From: Voacanga thouarsii
Taxonomy: Eukaryota; Streptophyta; Magnoliopsida; Gentianales; Apocynaceae
Assembly (NCBI GenBank): GCA_026120185.1
Contig: JANUWF010002208.1
Coordinates: 2,914,001-2,978,000, forward strand
Direction of reading: 5' to 3'
DNA length: 64,000 bases
Part shown: piece after piece, positions 45,886 to 58,315 of the stretch
Numbering within the stretch: position 1 is the first letter of the stretch
Layout: each line of letters opens with the position of its first letter
Notes under the pieces: generated by a model
What the model saw: the letters and a program-made list of their open reading frames with translations, nothing else
Databases searched by the model: none
What the model was told of the DNA's origin: nothing
Program-made: the position numbers and the translations under genes

Positions 45886-48157
45886 TGTAACACCCCACTA
45901 CCTAGGCCTAACAGGGCAAGGGATGTCGCCCCATCCAAAGGATAAGGGATCTTTATAACTAGGTCACACAAACGAGAATAAAATAATACTTTAAAATTAA
46001 AACTTATTATAATCCAAGAATTTAAGATAAATCTATAAATACATTCATTACTCTTATCTCTCAAATCAATACATAAAGAAAATAAAACAAGGTCTTCCAA
46101 GCAGGCAACAAACTATCTACTCATCTCCACAGCAGGACCGACCTGAAAACATGGCAAAAGAGTGATGAGATAAAAATATCAATAAGTCTGTGTGTGCTTT
46201 GAGTGTTCAGGTAAAATAGTTTATGAATGCAGGTTGTAAGACTTCATAAGAGATAATGTTGGCAAGCAATAAAGAAGGTTAAAATAAAGAATGGCGTTTT
46301 CTTTTTTCAAACCATACGAGTGCACAATAAACACAACTACTCAAATGGGCGGCCATGGGTTCCCACACGTTGGGCCCCATGTCCATATAATGGTCAGAAT
46401 GCCACACTTTGAGCAGATTGACAAAAGGTAGGTGTATGGCCTATCGGGTAAGATACTCCTCCTTCTCTACACCCAAACAAACCGGTTGTCCATTTCGGCA
46501 ACACACAGTCCACATGACTGAAACTTGCTAGCTCGGACCGGCATGACCTACTGGACTAACATCTTATCTAGGAAGGACTTACCCCTCAGAAATGGCCACC
46601 TACTGAGAGACTTACCCTAACCCTTCAAAGACTAGTCCTAGTAGTCTACCCATATTGAGTACTCAACGTTGATTGTCCAACTTGGGAGAAAATAGATAAA
46701 ACATTGCTTTACTTGGAAATAGCAATTAAAGGTTTCTAAAATTCGTGTCAAACTGGGTTTTAGAAAGAGTTTAGTGTTTGAGCAAAACTACTTGTTTGAT
46801 TTTCAAAAGATTTATTTGACTAAACAAGAAAGAAGTAGTCCTTAATTGCCTTTACAAAATGAGTGTCCATACACTTCACGTTTGGCTTGCCACATTAACC
46901 TTTTGACATCAAATAAGTTTATAGAGGAGCTTAGCTGATCCTTGCTTGAACTAAATCAAAAATCTTCCAAAGCTGGCCTAACCCCGCCGGGGTAAACACA
47001 AGCCATAATTAAACTCAAGCCATATTTACTTCCATAAATAATCCTAACTCTACTTATTACAATCATGACCCTAATATTCTAAGTTTTAAAGCTAGTTGAT
47101 ATTTGTTTCATAAATAGGTCTAGCTTGATAACAAGATAACTAAGGATTGCAAAATAATTACTAATAAGTTATAGGTTTAAAATATAAACCTTTGATATTA
47201 ATAAATAAACTAGAGTTTATTTGATGAATGATCTTAAGTCCTAGATGTTATTATTAAAAATAATAACTTATTACTATTCTTTTAATAAATAATAATTAAT
47301 AGTTAGAAAATAATTGATAAATTAATAAGTAATTATATATTTTGATTAAAAGATAAAAAATAAATTTTAATAGTATTTATGAATATAAGCCTTATAAGAT
47401 TAATATTTTACCTATTATGATTATTTATATAAAAGGCTTTATTTAATATTATTATTATATATATAATGTTTATATATTTTATTTTTAATAAAGATATCAT
47501 TTATTTGGCTAAAATTTTACTATTTCATATAACAATCCAATTCCAAATCTCCTTAGGGTTTTTGAAATCATTGAGAGGAAATATAGTATTAGTAATTGCA
47601 TTTGGTTAATCAAAATTGCTTAGGATCAACAAGGTCATGATCATAATTCTCCTATTGCCAACAATAATCAAGAACATAAATTCTAACACTAACCATTCAA
47701 TTCATGAATAAAAGCTTAAATCCATAGGTACCATCACATGATCTAAACTTCACTAAGCATAATCACAATCATGGCTTCAACAAGAATACAAGAACATAAA
47801 ATCCTATTCACCAAAGGTGACATAATATCTAGCATGCTTAACCATCCAACTCACTCAAGACATGAAAAATATGCATCGATCCACAAGAAATACTATAGCA
47901 CTTAATCTTGGCAAAACATCGTCATACTCCAATCTCAACTCCTTCATTCACAAGCATATACTCAACCCCCAAACATATTCCATCCTTTTCCAACAACAAC
48001 TAAGAGACATGGATCTCGAATTTAAAGAGAAGGTTGAATAGGCTTACTTGAATGATGACTACCATAAAGAAGTCTCAACAAAATCCTCGCGCTTGGAAGG
48101 CTTGATCCGTCCAAGGAGGAAGAAGAAAAATGGCCATGGTTGGAACAACCATTTAGG

Positions 48158-48160
<3 letters not shown>

Positions 48161-48202
<42 letters not shown>
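48161..48202. repeat. (GA)21 microsatellite in A3 3' LTR
   Basis: Run of about 21 GA units. The same site in the 5' LTR has only about 9 (58298-58315) and has lost about 22 adjoining bases. Confidence 0.95.
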
Positions 48203-48210
<8 letters not shown>

Positions 48211-49800
48211 CATTAGTACTTTATTTTAAAGATTGAAAAGGAATGGAAGATGAACAGAATCATTCATGGTTACCTTGAGAGAGTTCTTGAATCGCCGAGA
48301 AAAATTCTGGTTTTTTATCCGATAGAAGAATTTTGTTTTCAGTGTTTGATGTTATAAAATATAGAAATGGACTCTAGAGGGTGAGTAGACGTGATCGGGA
48401 GTTTTTGGGAGAGAATGGAGGTATTTAGGGTGGTCTTAGGCTTGAAGAGTGGTGGTGTGTGTTCTTGGTGTTCTTGGTGAAATGGAGAGAATGGAGCGAA
48501 AGCTGGACGAATTTTGCTGAAGGGGTTGGCCGAATGGTATGGGGATTCTTGTGATTGAATTTTCAGATTAGGGAGAAGAGGGAAAGCTGGTTGTTTGAAA
48601 TTCAAAAAAAGTAATTTAGAGAGTGAATTAAGGTAGAAGATATGGTAAGAATGGCTTGGTTGATGGAGGTCTTTGGGAGCTTCAATGGCCAACTGGTTTG
48701 GCTGGGATTTTCCTGAGATGAATGATGTTTGAATGGGTTATAGGATGGCTGAAATTCAGAGTGTAATGGTGGAAGATTTTCTGGTTGTTTGAAGCTTAAT
48801 CCAAGGAGTTTTCATGGAGCAATTTGCTGAAATTTTGAATTTTAATTGGAGGCTTCATTGTAGTGATTGATGGAGTGATTTAAGGAGTAGCCATGGACCT
48901 TCATTTGTGCAGATCAATGGAGGGGGTGAAGGAGTTCAGTTCATGGCTGACTTATGTTAGTTTCACAGAAAGTTGGAGTGGTTTTTCGGACAAGGTTGGA
49001 GAAGGAACAAGCCTGGAATTTCTGGTTGTCCATTCGAATAGTTTGCTGGAATTTTTGTGCTGATTTTTCTGCAATGTTCCAACCGACTTGCAGAAGATTT
49101 GAAAGGGTATTGGAAGGTTCTTTAAGGCTGGTTTCCAGCCTTCTTTATGGAGGAAAGACAAAGATGAATTAATGGTTTGAAGGGTATAACAAACAACTTA
49201 GTTTTTGGACTGCTATGTTGCGAATTCTGCCCAGAATTTTTTTCTGGCTTGCACAGCTTTTTGTAGTCCGAATTTTGGCTAAAGTTTTCAGTCTTCAAGC
49301 TGAGTAAATTGGCTATTTTTCTGGCAGTATTTGAGTGAGAAATGTGGCTGAAGATTTTGAAAGTTGGACTGACCAAGAAGCTGGAAAAGTTTTTCAGATT
49401 ACTACATGAAGAAGATGAATACTTATAGGGTGGAGTTTGAAGGTTCAACCATGGAGATTAATTCTCTTGGGAACCTTCCTTAACTCTTTCCCTATTTTCA
49501 GCCAAAACTCCATCCTTTAAGAATTATTTTCGAGATTCCAAGGTTAATAAACCTTGCTGAAATTTTTGGAAATAAAAATAGCCTTGGGATGAATTGAACA
49601 ACTTAATTGATAAAGAATTAAGGTAGGCTAGAGAGTAGAAGGACATGAGTCCTTTAAGAATTCTTGCAGGGCATCAGAATAGGATTAGGACACTCCTTTC
49701 ATGCCTCCTCTAGGAGGACACTCTTATTTCTATTCATGGAGCATAAGGCCGAAAATCCCAATCCTCAAGCAAAAATAAAATTAATCATGCTAAAAAACTT

Positions 49801-49875
49801 AAATGATGGAATTTGAACTCACGATCTCAAGAATTAATTCCAAAGCTCTAACCACTACACCACAACAACTCTTGT
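49801..49875 (-). other. tRNA-like module in A3 3' LTR
   Basis: Minus strand GTGGTGTAGTGGTTAG (A-box match, TAGTGGTTAG) and GAGTTCAAATTCC (B-box-like). This A box is the best of the A-family copies. Confidence 0.65.
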
Positions 49876-50114
49876 TTTTATTTTCTCCCCTAAATATTCT
49901 TCCTATTTACTCCTCAAGCTATTTCTCTATTTTCACTTCAAGCAAAATTATCATTTTGCCCTTCCTACTCAATAAACACAATTAAGCCTTTTAGACTACA
50001 AATCACAATTCCAAAGCACATAAAATCATTCAAAAATATATTTATGCATGCAAGTAAATATGATATACATCCCGACCCCCTTACTCTAGGGTTGATTTTA
50101 GTTGGGGTTTCACA

Positions 50115-50132
50115 TCCTCGCCTCCTTAGGAG
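50115..50132 (-). promoter_or_regulatory. Polypurine tract of A3
   Basis: The minus strand AAGGAGGCGAGGA abuts the LTR start TGTGAAACC. Confidence 0.88.
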
Positions 50133-50159
50133 AATTTGGTCCCAAAATTCAAGCATGCC

Positions 50160-51663
50160 TCTATCTCGGATCAGGCTACTTCCGCTTTACCCACTCTTCT
50201 AATTCCCATGTGGCATCTCACGTGCCATGATGCTCCTACTAAACCTTTACCATCGGTATCTGCTTGTTCCGAAGAGTCTTGATACTACGGTCCAATATTT
50301 ATACGGGTTTCTCCACATAGCTCAAATCGGGTTGCAACACCAACGGCTCATAATTCAAAACATGACCGAGATCGGCATTGTACTTCTTCAGCTGTGACAC
50401 ATGAAACACGTCATGAATTCCCATCAATCCATCTAGCAAATCCAATCGATATGCTACCGGCCTAATCCTCTCCTTTATTGGAAACGGTCCCAAATATCTC
50501 GGATTCAGCTTTCCACCTTTCGGATGCTTCAAGATTCCTCTATTCAGTGTCAACCTTAGGAATACACTGTCTCCTACTTGAAATTCCAACTCTCTCCACC
50601 TATTGTCTGCATAGCTCTTTTGTCAGCTTTGAGCTGCCTTCAACCTTTTCCTGATTAACTTAACTTTGTCCAACATTTCCTAAACACAGACTTCTCCAAT
50701 TTTGCTTATGTGTCCATCTTCTAACCAACTCCAGTACAGCGGTACCTAATATTTGTATCCACACAGGGCCTCATACGGAGCCATCCCAATTGAAGCTTGA
50801 CAACTATTATTATACGACAACTCCGCATACGGTACATATTCGATCCACTTATCCCCGAAATTCAGCACATATGCTCTCCAGCATATCCTCTAATATCTGT
50901 ATAACCCTTTCTGACTGCCCATCGATTTGTGGATGTGCCATTATACTGAACTTCAGACTCGTCCTTATTGATTCTTGAAACTTGCCCCAAAATCGAGACG
51001 TAAACCTCGGGTCTTGGTCAAACACAATGCTTGAAGGAACTCCATGTAGACAGACTATTTCTCGCACATAGATCTAAGCTAACCTCTCCATAGAATCTCT
51101 TACATTCACTGGTATGAAATATGCTGATTTGGTCAGTCGATCCACTACCACCTATATGGCGTCCTTCTAGGTCCTTGACATAGGAAGTCCGGTGATAAAA
51201 TCCATGGTCACTTACTCCCACTTCCATTCAGGTACTGGCAATGGTTGTAACAATCCTGCTGACTTTTGTGCTCTGCTTTGACCTTCTGATAGGTGAGACA
51301 TGCCGAGACATATTTAACCACATCCCGCTTCATTCCGGGCCACCAATAGGCCCTTTTCAGATCCTAGTACATTTTGACTTCCCCCGGATGAATGGCGTAC
51401 TTACTCTTATGCACTTCTTCTAATATCCTGCACTTCAACTAATGCTCCTCGGGCACATATAACCAATATCTGAAATGCAAAATTCCCGCTACGTCTTGCC
51501 AGAATTCACTGCCTTGCCGTCTAAACTCCTTGTCTTTGAAAAGTTGAAATTTTGCATTACTTTGCTGAGCTTCCACAATTTCCTGCCTTAGATCTGGTAT
51601 CAACTTCAGGTTGCTAACAACAATTTTCTTCTCTTGCACTTCCACTCTTCTGTCCAACACATC
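50160..51663 (-). pseudogene. A3 integrase with chromodomain-like tail
   Basis: From 51660 downward: the RNase H-integrase linker (51439-51660, open), the HHCC zinc region EVHKSKYAIHPGEVKMY ... [15 protein letters not shown] (about 51280-51420), then a DDE core seen as FDQDPRF (second Asp block, about 51010) and DGQSERVIQ (Glu, about 50915). A C-terminal 'LGPF.I.ERI.PVAYRLDL...HDVFHVSQLKKYN' (about 50390-50500) follows, then a chromodomain-like tail to about 50165 with stops at EKPV*ILDR and elsewhere. Compared with A1 these stops are C-to-T/G-to-A changes. Confidence 0.88.
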
Positions 51664-52830
51664 CTAAACCACTAGAATCTCCTGCACTCTTAGTCTGGCC
51701 ATACTAACTTTTCTGCTCAGTGCATCAGCAATAACGTTGGCCTTCCCAGGATGATAGTTGATTGGACAACGATACTCTTCCAAAAATTCCATCCATCTTC
51801 GTTGTCTCAAATTCAAATCCTTCTGGGCAAAAATGTACTTCAGGCTCTTGTGGTCAGTGGACACTTTATATTTCGCCCCGTACAGATAGTGTCACCATTT
51901 CTTTAGGGCGAACACAATGGCTGACAGCTCTAGATCATGCGTGGGATAATTGACTTCATAAGGTCTTAACTTCCGAAAAGCATAAACGATCACTTTCCGG
52001 TCTTGCATCAATACTGCCCCCAAACCTTCTTTTGAGGCATCGGTATATAGTGCGTAAGGCTTATCTCCCTCCAGCAAACTCAACACAGGTGTTGTCATTA
52101 ATCTTCGCTTCAGCTCTAAGAAACTCTTCTCACATTTTTCACTCCAAACAAATGGAACATCTTTCCTCAGCAGTCGAGTCATAGGCGATGTGAGCATTGA
52201 AAACTCTTTGATGAACCTCCTATAGTAACCAACCAATCCCAAGAAACTTTGAATCTCAGTGATGTTTTTCAGCTGCTTCCAGTCCGCAACTGCTTCAACC
52301 TTTGCTGGGTCTACCTCAATTCTATCCTTGGTCACCACGTAGCCAAGAAATGCCACACTATCCAGCCAAAATTCACACTTGCTAAACTTGGCAAAAAGCT
52401 TATGCTCCCGTAGCTTCTCCAATACTAATTTCAGATGTTCTGCATGCTCCTCCGGACTCTTGGAATAAATTAGGATGTCATCAATAAAGACTACTACGAA
52501 CTTGTCTAAATAAGGTTGGAATACTCGATGCATCAAATCGATAAATACTGCTGGTGCATTGGTCACCCCGAACGGCATTACTACGAACTCATAATGACCA
52601 TGTCTTGTGTAGAAGGCCATCTTAGGAATATCCTCCTCTTTTATCCTCACTTGATAGTACCCTTGCCTTAGGTCCAGTTTGGAGTAATAGCTGGATCCTT
52701 GCAACTGGTCAAATAGCTCATCAATCAGTGGTAGGGGATACTTATTCTTGATCGTCAGATTGTTCAAGCCCTGATAGTCGATGCATAGCCTCAGAGTCCC
52801 ATCATTTTTCTTCACAAACAACACAGGTGC
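51664..52830 (-). pseudogene. A3 reverse transcriptase-RNase H
   Basis: A 310-codon open stretch (51892-52824) starts within RT at [20 protein letters not shown]. It carries [44 protein letters not shown], the active site [25 protein letters not shown], and RNase H beginning [14 protein letters not shown] and [15 protein letters not shown]. The next codon is TGA where gypsy B keeps CGA (KKWRHYLYG), so RNase H continues only after a stop (51664-51864: [10 protein letters not shown] ... ADALSRK). The RT N-terminus is missing at 52831 because of fragment E. It is the best-preserved polymerase in the window. Confidence 0.95.
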
Positions 52831-54165
52831 TGTAACACCCCACGACTACGTACCCTAAAAGGGCAGGGATGTCGCCCCGTCCTGTAGGACAAGGGGTCTT
52901 TAGAACGAGATATAAAATATAAAGACAATCTCCAAAGGAATCAACTTAGATAAATAAAGAAATACTCTTATTACATCAGGCTCAACTTGGAGCAAAACGA
53001 GATAAACCAAATATCGTTCCGAAGTATAAACGACAAAAGTCCCCTAGAGTAGCATAGGAAAAATAGCCAAAGCCTCTACTATCAAGCCCCGCTGCCTCAA
53101 CACAATCTATCCCCTGAAAACATGATGTAAAACGGTGTGAGAATAAATCTCAGTAAGTCATGTGTGTGCACATGGTGTTTTGAATAGTACGTGTATGCAA
53201 AGTGTAAAACATTTGTAGAAATAATTTGGCAAGTCATAAACAATCTCTTTTCGCAAGGAGTGGGTTTTTCTCATTGTCACACTTTGTACAAAATAAATCC
53301 TCCACTCGAATAAACAATTATGTCACCATACGTTGGGCTCCATGAGAACAAAATGGCAAAGGCACCACACTTTGTGCACCTTGTCCGGACCAGATTACCA
53401 CATGTTGGGCGTTCTGATCAAGGTGAGTGTACAGCCCACCGGGTGAGATACTCCTCCATCTCTACACCCAACAAAACCATTCGGGTGTCCATGCCGGCAA
53501 TATAAATAATACCATACCAGGTACAAATGCTAGCTCGGATCGGCTCGACCAACCAACACTGCCGCCTTTTCAAGCGAGTTCATCTTCCGGAGGTGGCCTC
53601 CGCGCGAAGACTTACGCTAGCCCTCTAAGACTAGTATTGTTAGCCTACCCTTACTGAGTACTCAACGAACATATCCGTCAATTCCTGATTCGCAATATTT
53701 TCAAACCTTGGTTTTGCAAAACGTGGTTTTCTTTAAAAGAGATTTCCAAAAATTTAAGGAAAAGAATAGTTTTCTTGATAAAATCATTAGTTTGACAAAA
53801 CCGTTTAAAGAATAAATATCCACGTTTACAACCCAAGCAAACATAGTTTAACAATAGCTTTACAAAGCTTCACAACATAGACTTGCCATCACAACATTTA
53901 ACAAAACAGTTTATATAAGGACTTACCATCACAACATTTAATAAAAGAGTTTATGCAAGAACTTACTTGATATGCCTCAGATAAACGTGATAAATTCACA
54001 ACTTGCTTTCCTCAATTATCCTCCTGATCTAAACCACATAATATTATGATCAGGGTCTCAATTAATTCAAACATGCTCTAATCCCATTTATTTTCACAAC
54101 AATTCGCAATCCCCTATTTAATTCTAAGTCAACTATTCAATCCCCAAAGATCATAGTGCGTTAAG
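52831..54165 (-). mobile_element. LTR fragment E inside A3
   Basis: It begins TGTAACACCCCACGAC exactly where RT sequence stops. It carries the CGACATCCC...AAAGACCCCTT terminal module and other A-like landmarks (a TGAGA..TCTCA hairpin near 53140, the GTGTGTG motif), but its body differs from A and B, so it is a third long-LTR family. The high end has no LTR start; it passes at about 54165 into A3 gag. Protease and the beginning of RT are missing, and no target duplication (GGTGC) is present on the far side. I infer insertion followed by deletion. Confidence 0.8.
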
Positions 54166-55167
54166 GCAGGCGTTCCGCAAGTAGTTCGAGTCCCCGCAGT
54201 GGTAACACTTCCGCTCACCTCCCTTACACCAACAGTTCTTCTCTGTGTGGCCATTTCTTCCATACTGCCAGCATGACGGAAGGTTCTACGTAGGACCAGC
54301 CGGTGCTGTCCGAGCTTGCGTTCCCCGATTTTGCCACTACTGGTTGGAAGGGCACTTGTTGGGTTGCTGTCTCTGGAAATGTCCTTGCGATTGTCTTGGT
54401 GGCTGAAAAGGTCTCAACGGCATTCTACTACGGTCCTCATTTTTTGTCCAAGTAGTTGCATCCACGGCCCCTGAATAGGTCGTTGGTGGACTAGGTGCCA
54501 ATGCCCTCCTTAATTCCTGCCTCAATCCCTTGACAAACTGCCTCGTTCTGTTCTTTTCAGTGTCCACTAGCCTCTTGCAGTACTTTGATAATTGGGTGAA
54601 CCGTGCTGCGTATTGAGCTACTGCCATACTTCCCTACTTGAGGTTCTGGAACTCGTCTTCCCGCTTCTCCACTATCCACTGAGAGATATACTCAGCTATA
54701 AACGCTTCCACAAAATTGGCGCACTTCCATTCCTGATCAATCATCTCCCAGTTGTCCTAGACCCGCTGCCACCATACCTGAGCCGGGCCCCTCAAACGGA
54801 AAGCAGCAAACTTCACCATTCGCTCCTCAGTATACTGGAGCATAGCAAATATGTCTTCCATCTGTTCTATCCATTGTTCAACTTTGCCCAAGAAGATGGG
54901 CGGTTGAAATTTCAAAAACCGCTCTAATGCTTCGTCCTCTCCCTTGGGATTCTTTCACTCAGTCAGAGTCTGTAGAATCTCTACTATCTTGCTGAATACT
55001 TGCCCCATCGTCACTTCAACAGGCACTTCAGGCCCCATTTCTACATCTGGCTCACTTACGATTCCCCGGTTGGGTGACTGCATTTGGGTCGCTTCAACCT
55101 CTGGTGCCACAGGTTCGGCCTCCGGAACTTTCCAGCCTGATGTAGCTACATGGCACTTGGGTGCCAT
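54166..55167 (-). pseudogene. A3 gag
   Basis: ATG at 55167 (MAPKCHVATS). The N-terminal region has 'EVPVEVTMGQVFSKIVEIL' and stops after LTE. Capsid blocks 'RFLKFQPPIFLGK', 'QWIEQMEDIF', 'FRLRGPAQVWWQRV' and 'FVKGLRQELRRAL' follow, with stops between them. The C-terminus has two knuckles: CWQYGRNGHTEKNC, in which the second cysteine is Tyr, and CYHCGDSNYLRNAC, in which the histidine is Tyr. Both are therefore damaged, unlike A1. It ends at E. Confidence 0.88.
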
Positions 55168-55434
55168 TCTAAACCATACCCAAATGATGAGTTTATGCAT
55201 TCAATGATTAAATCATTTCAGTTGGACATGCATTCACATTCAAGTTTAAGTAAAAGAAAATCATAAGTTTTGTATAAAGAGTAGTATATAAATTTCTCTC
55301 AAACCTTAGAGTACTCAAGTACTCCTATTTGCATAAATTTGAATTTAAAACAGTAAACAGAAATGAAATTCTTAACATAGAAGTCTACGAAAAGCAGTAA
55401 ATAAACATCCTGATCACAATAGCTCTCAATCTCT

Positions 55435-55911
55435 CTAGTCCTCATCAGAATCTTCAAAGTCTGCCTCATACAACCATCCCCAAAAATTCTTAGTGAAATC
55501 TATCCCCACCCTACTTGCAAACCCCTCTATTAGCTCTTTCCCGGGTCGCCTAGAACACTCACTTGTCTCAACCCGGTTGGGTGGAGGTATAAAAGAAGGT
55601 CTGAGTGGAGATTCATAATCTATCTCCCCTGAGTCATCACTATCAGCTAATAAATCAATTTCGGGACTAGGAGGGTGGGGAACATATTCCATATCAATCT
55701 CCTCATCTTCACTGTCGGAACTCAAGTCTATTACAGGTATTTGGGGTGGCTCATTGATCAGAACCTCATCGTCACTGCTATCTTCCAAGGGAATAACTGG
55801 CTGCGGTGCAAGTTGAGGTGCAGGTTGAGGCTCTGGCAGGTTTACTGGGTATATAAGGATAGAAGGATGCCATTGTTGCCCCTTCCTCGTGGTTCTAAGC
55901 ATTCTGACCAT
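55435..55911 (-). CDS. A3 ORF0: intact acidic ORF with SIM-like motifs
   Basis: This is an unbroken ORF between primer site and gag. The frame opens upstream at 55932, but ATG 55911 (MVRMLRTTRK) directly follows a splice-acceptor-like TATGCTGTAG|G and is conserved in A1, so I prefer it (158 codons). Composition: a short basic N-terminus, a Pro/Gln-rich stretch, then three hydrophobic cores each followed by Ser/acidic residues (VIPLEDSSDDEV, VIDLSSDSEDEE, EIDLLADSDDSGE; about residues 39-96 from this ATG). It ends with a C-terminal region 'FTKNFWGWLYEADF' and DSDED. The middle core is a textbook SUMO-interaction motif by pattern. No known domain was found. It stays open while gag and pol of the same element contain stops. 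Function unknown. Confidence 0.75.
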   Translation of the reverse strand: MVRMLRTTRKGQQWHPSILIYPVNLPEPQPAPQLAPQPVIPLEDSSDDEVLINEPPQIPVIDLSSDSEDEEIDMEYVPHPPSPEIDLLADSDDSGEIDYESPLRPSFIPPPNRVETSECSRRPGKELIEGFASRVGIDFTKNFWGWLYEADFEDSDED

Positions 55912-55996
55912 CCTACAGCATAAACAAGACAAGTTAGATACAAGATTTAAACTTAATAAGACAAAACATATACAATCAATATTTACCTAAACCTAG

Positions 55997-56008
55997 ACTC
56001 TGATACCA
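55997..56008 (-). promoter_or_regulatory. tRNA-Met primer-binding site of A3
   Basis: The minus strand TGGTATCAGAGT differs from the perfect A1 site at the last base. It follows the LTR end by two bases. Confidence 0.93.
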
Positions 56009-57571
56009 CTAGTAACACCTCACTACCTAAACCTAATAGGGCCAGGGATGTCGTCCCATCCAAAGGACAAAGAGTCTTTATAACTAGGTCACACAAACGA
56101 GACTAAAATAATACTTTAAAATTAAAACTTATTACAATCCAAGAATTCAAGACAAATCCATAAATACATTGATTACTCTCATCTCTCAAAGCAATACAAA
56201 AAGAAAATAACACAAGGTCTTCCAAGCAAGCAACAAACTATCTACTCATCTCCACAGCAGGACCGACCTGAAAATATGGCAAAAGGGTGATGAGATAAAA
56301 ATCACAATAAGTCCGTGTGTGCTTTGAGTGTTCAGGTAAAACAGTTCATGAATGCAGGTTGTAAGACTTCATAAGAGATAATGCTGGCAAGCAATAAAGA
56401 AGGTTAAAATAAAAAGTGGAATTTTCTTTTTTTCAAACCATACAAGTGCACAACAAACACAACCACTCAAATGGGTGGCCATGGGTTACCACACGTTGGG
56501 CCCCATGTCCATATAATGGTCAGAATGCCACACTTTGTGCAGACTGACAAAAGATAGGTGTACGGCCTACTAGGTAAGATACTCCTCCTTCTCTATACCC
56601 AAATAAATCGATTGTCCATTCCGATAACACACAGTCCACATGACTGAAACTTGCTAGCTCGGACCAGTATAACCTGACTGGATTGACATCTTATCCGGGA
56701 AGGACTTACCCCTCAGAGGTGGCCACCTACTGAGAGACTTACCCTAACCCTTCAAAGACTAGTCCTAGTAGTCTACCCTTATTAAGTACTCAACGTTGAT
56801 TGTCCCACTTGGGAGAAAATAGATAAAACATTGCTTTACTTGGAAATAGCAATGTTTGGTTTCTAAAATTCGTGTCAAAGTGGGTTTTAGAAAGAGTTTA
56901 GTGTTTGAGCAAAACTGCTTGTTTGATTTTCAAAAGATTTATTTGACTGAACAAGAAAGAAGCAGTCCTTAATTGCCTTTACAAAATGAGTGTCCATACA
57001 CTTCACGTTTGGCTTGCCACAGTAACCTTTTGACATCAAATAAGTTTATGCAGGAGCTTACCTGATCCTTGGTTGAGCTAAATCAAAGATCTTCCAAAGC
57101 TGGCCTAACCCCACCTGGGGTAAACACAAGCCATAATTAAACTCAAGCCATATTTGCTTCCATAAATAATCTTAGCTCAACTTATTACAATCATAACCCT
57201 AATGTCCTATGTTTTAAAGCTAGTTGATATATGTTTTATAAATAGGTCTAGCTTGATAACAAAATAACTAAGGATTGCAAAATAATTACTAATAAGTTAT
57301 AGGTTTAAAATATAAACCTTTGGTATTAATAAATAAACTAGAGTTTATTTGATGAAGGATCCTAAGTCCTAGATGTTATTATTAAAAATAATAACTTATT
57401 ACTATTCTCTTAATTAATAATAATTAATAGTTAGAAAATAATTGATAAATTAATAAGTAATTATATATTTTGATTAAAAGATAAAAAATAAATTTTAATA
57501 GTATTTATGAATATAAGCCTTATAAGATTAATATTTTACCTATTATGATTATTTATACAAAAGGCTTTATT

Positions 57572-57572
<1 letters not shown>

Positions 57573-57620
<48 letters not shown>
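57573..57620. repeat. (AAT)n(ATT)n microsatellite
   Basis: About four AAT units face about twelve ATT units. The 3' LTR has only a few units at the same place (about 47445-47460), so the array expanded after insertion. Confidence 0.93.
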
Positions 57621-57622
<2 letters not shown>

Positions 57623-58297
57623 ATGTTTATATATTTTATTTTTAATAAAGATATCAATTATTTGGTTAAAATTTCACTATTTCATATAACAATCCAATTC
57701 TAAATCTCCTTAGGGTTTTCGAAATCATTGGGAGGAAATATAGTATTAGTAATAACATTTGGTTAATCAAAATTGCTTAGGATCAACAAGGACATGATCA
57801 TAATTCTCCTATTGCCAACAATAATCAAGAACATAAATTCTAACACTAACTATTCAATTCATGAATAAAGGCTTAAATCCATAGCTACCATCACATGATC
57901 TAAACTTCACTAAGCAAAATCACAATCACGGCTTCAACAAGAATATAAGAACATAAAACCCTATTCTCCAAAGGTGACATAATATCTAGCATGCTTAACC
58001 ATCCAACTCACTCAAGACATGAAAAACATGCATCGATCCACAAGAAATACTGTAGCACTTAATCTTGGCAAAACATCGTCATACTCCAATCTCAACTCCT
58101 TCATTCACAAGCATATACTCAACCCCCAAACATATTCCATTCTTTTCCAACAACAACTAAGAGTCATGGATCTCAAATTTAAAGAGAATGTTGAAGAGGC
58201 TTATTTGAATGATGACTACCTTGAAGAAGTCTCTAGAGAATCCTCGTGCTTGGAAGGCTTGATCCGTCCAAGGAGGAAGAAGAAAAATGGCCATGGT

Positions 58298-58315
58298 AGA
58301 GAGAGAGAGAGAGAG
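58298..58315. repeat. (GA)9 microsatellite in A3 5' LTR
   Basis: Shorter partner of the (GA)21 tract at 48161-48202. Confidence 0.95.

Larger units (their letters stand above)
45886..50114 (-). repeat. 3' LTR of A3 (4229 bp)
   Basis: Plus-strand ends are TGTAACACCCC (45886) and TTTCACA (50114). It is highly similar over its length to 56011-60197. It contains a donor-like CAAG|GTAACC (GT at 48273-48272 on the minus strand), a second CAAGTAAGCC at about 48045-48055, and a tRNA-like module. Confidence 0.93.

Noticed and set aside
48022..48236. Ser-Leu and Arg-Glu repeat peptides on both strands
   Set aside because: Both derive from the (GA)21 tract in the A3 3' LTR.
48339..48692. 117-codon minus-strand open frame, similar to 58444-58710
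   Set aside because: It lies in the C/T-rich part of the A3 LTR in both copies; low complexity, no domain, and duplicated only as LTR sequence.
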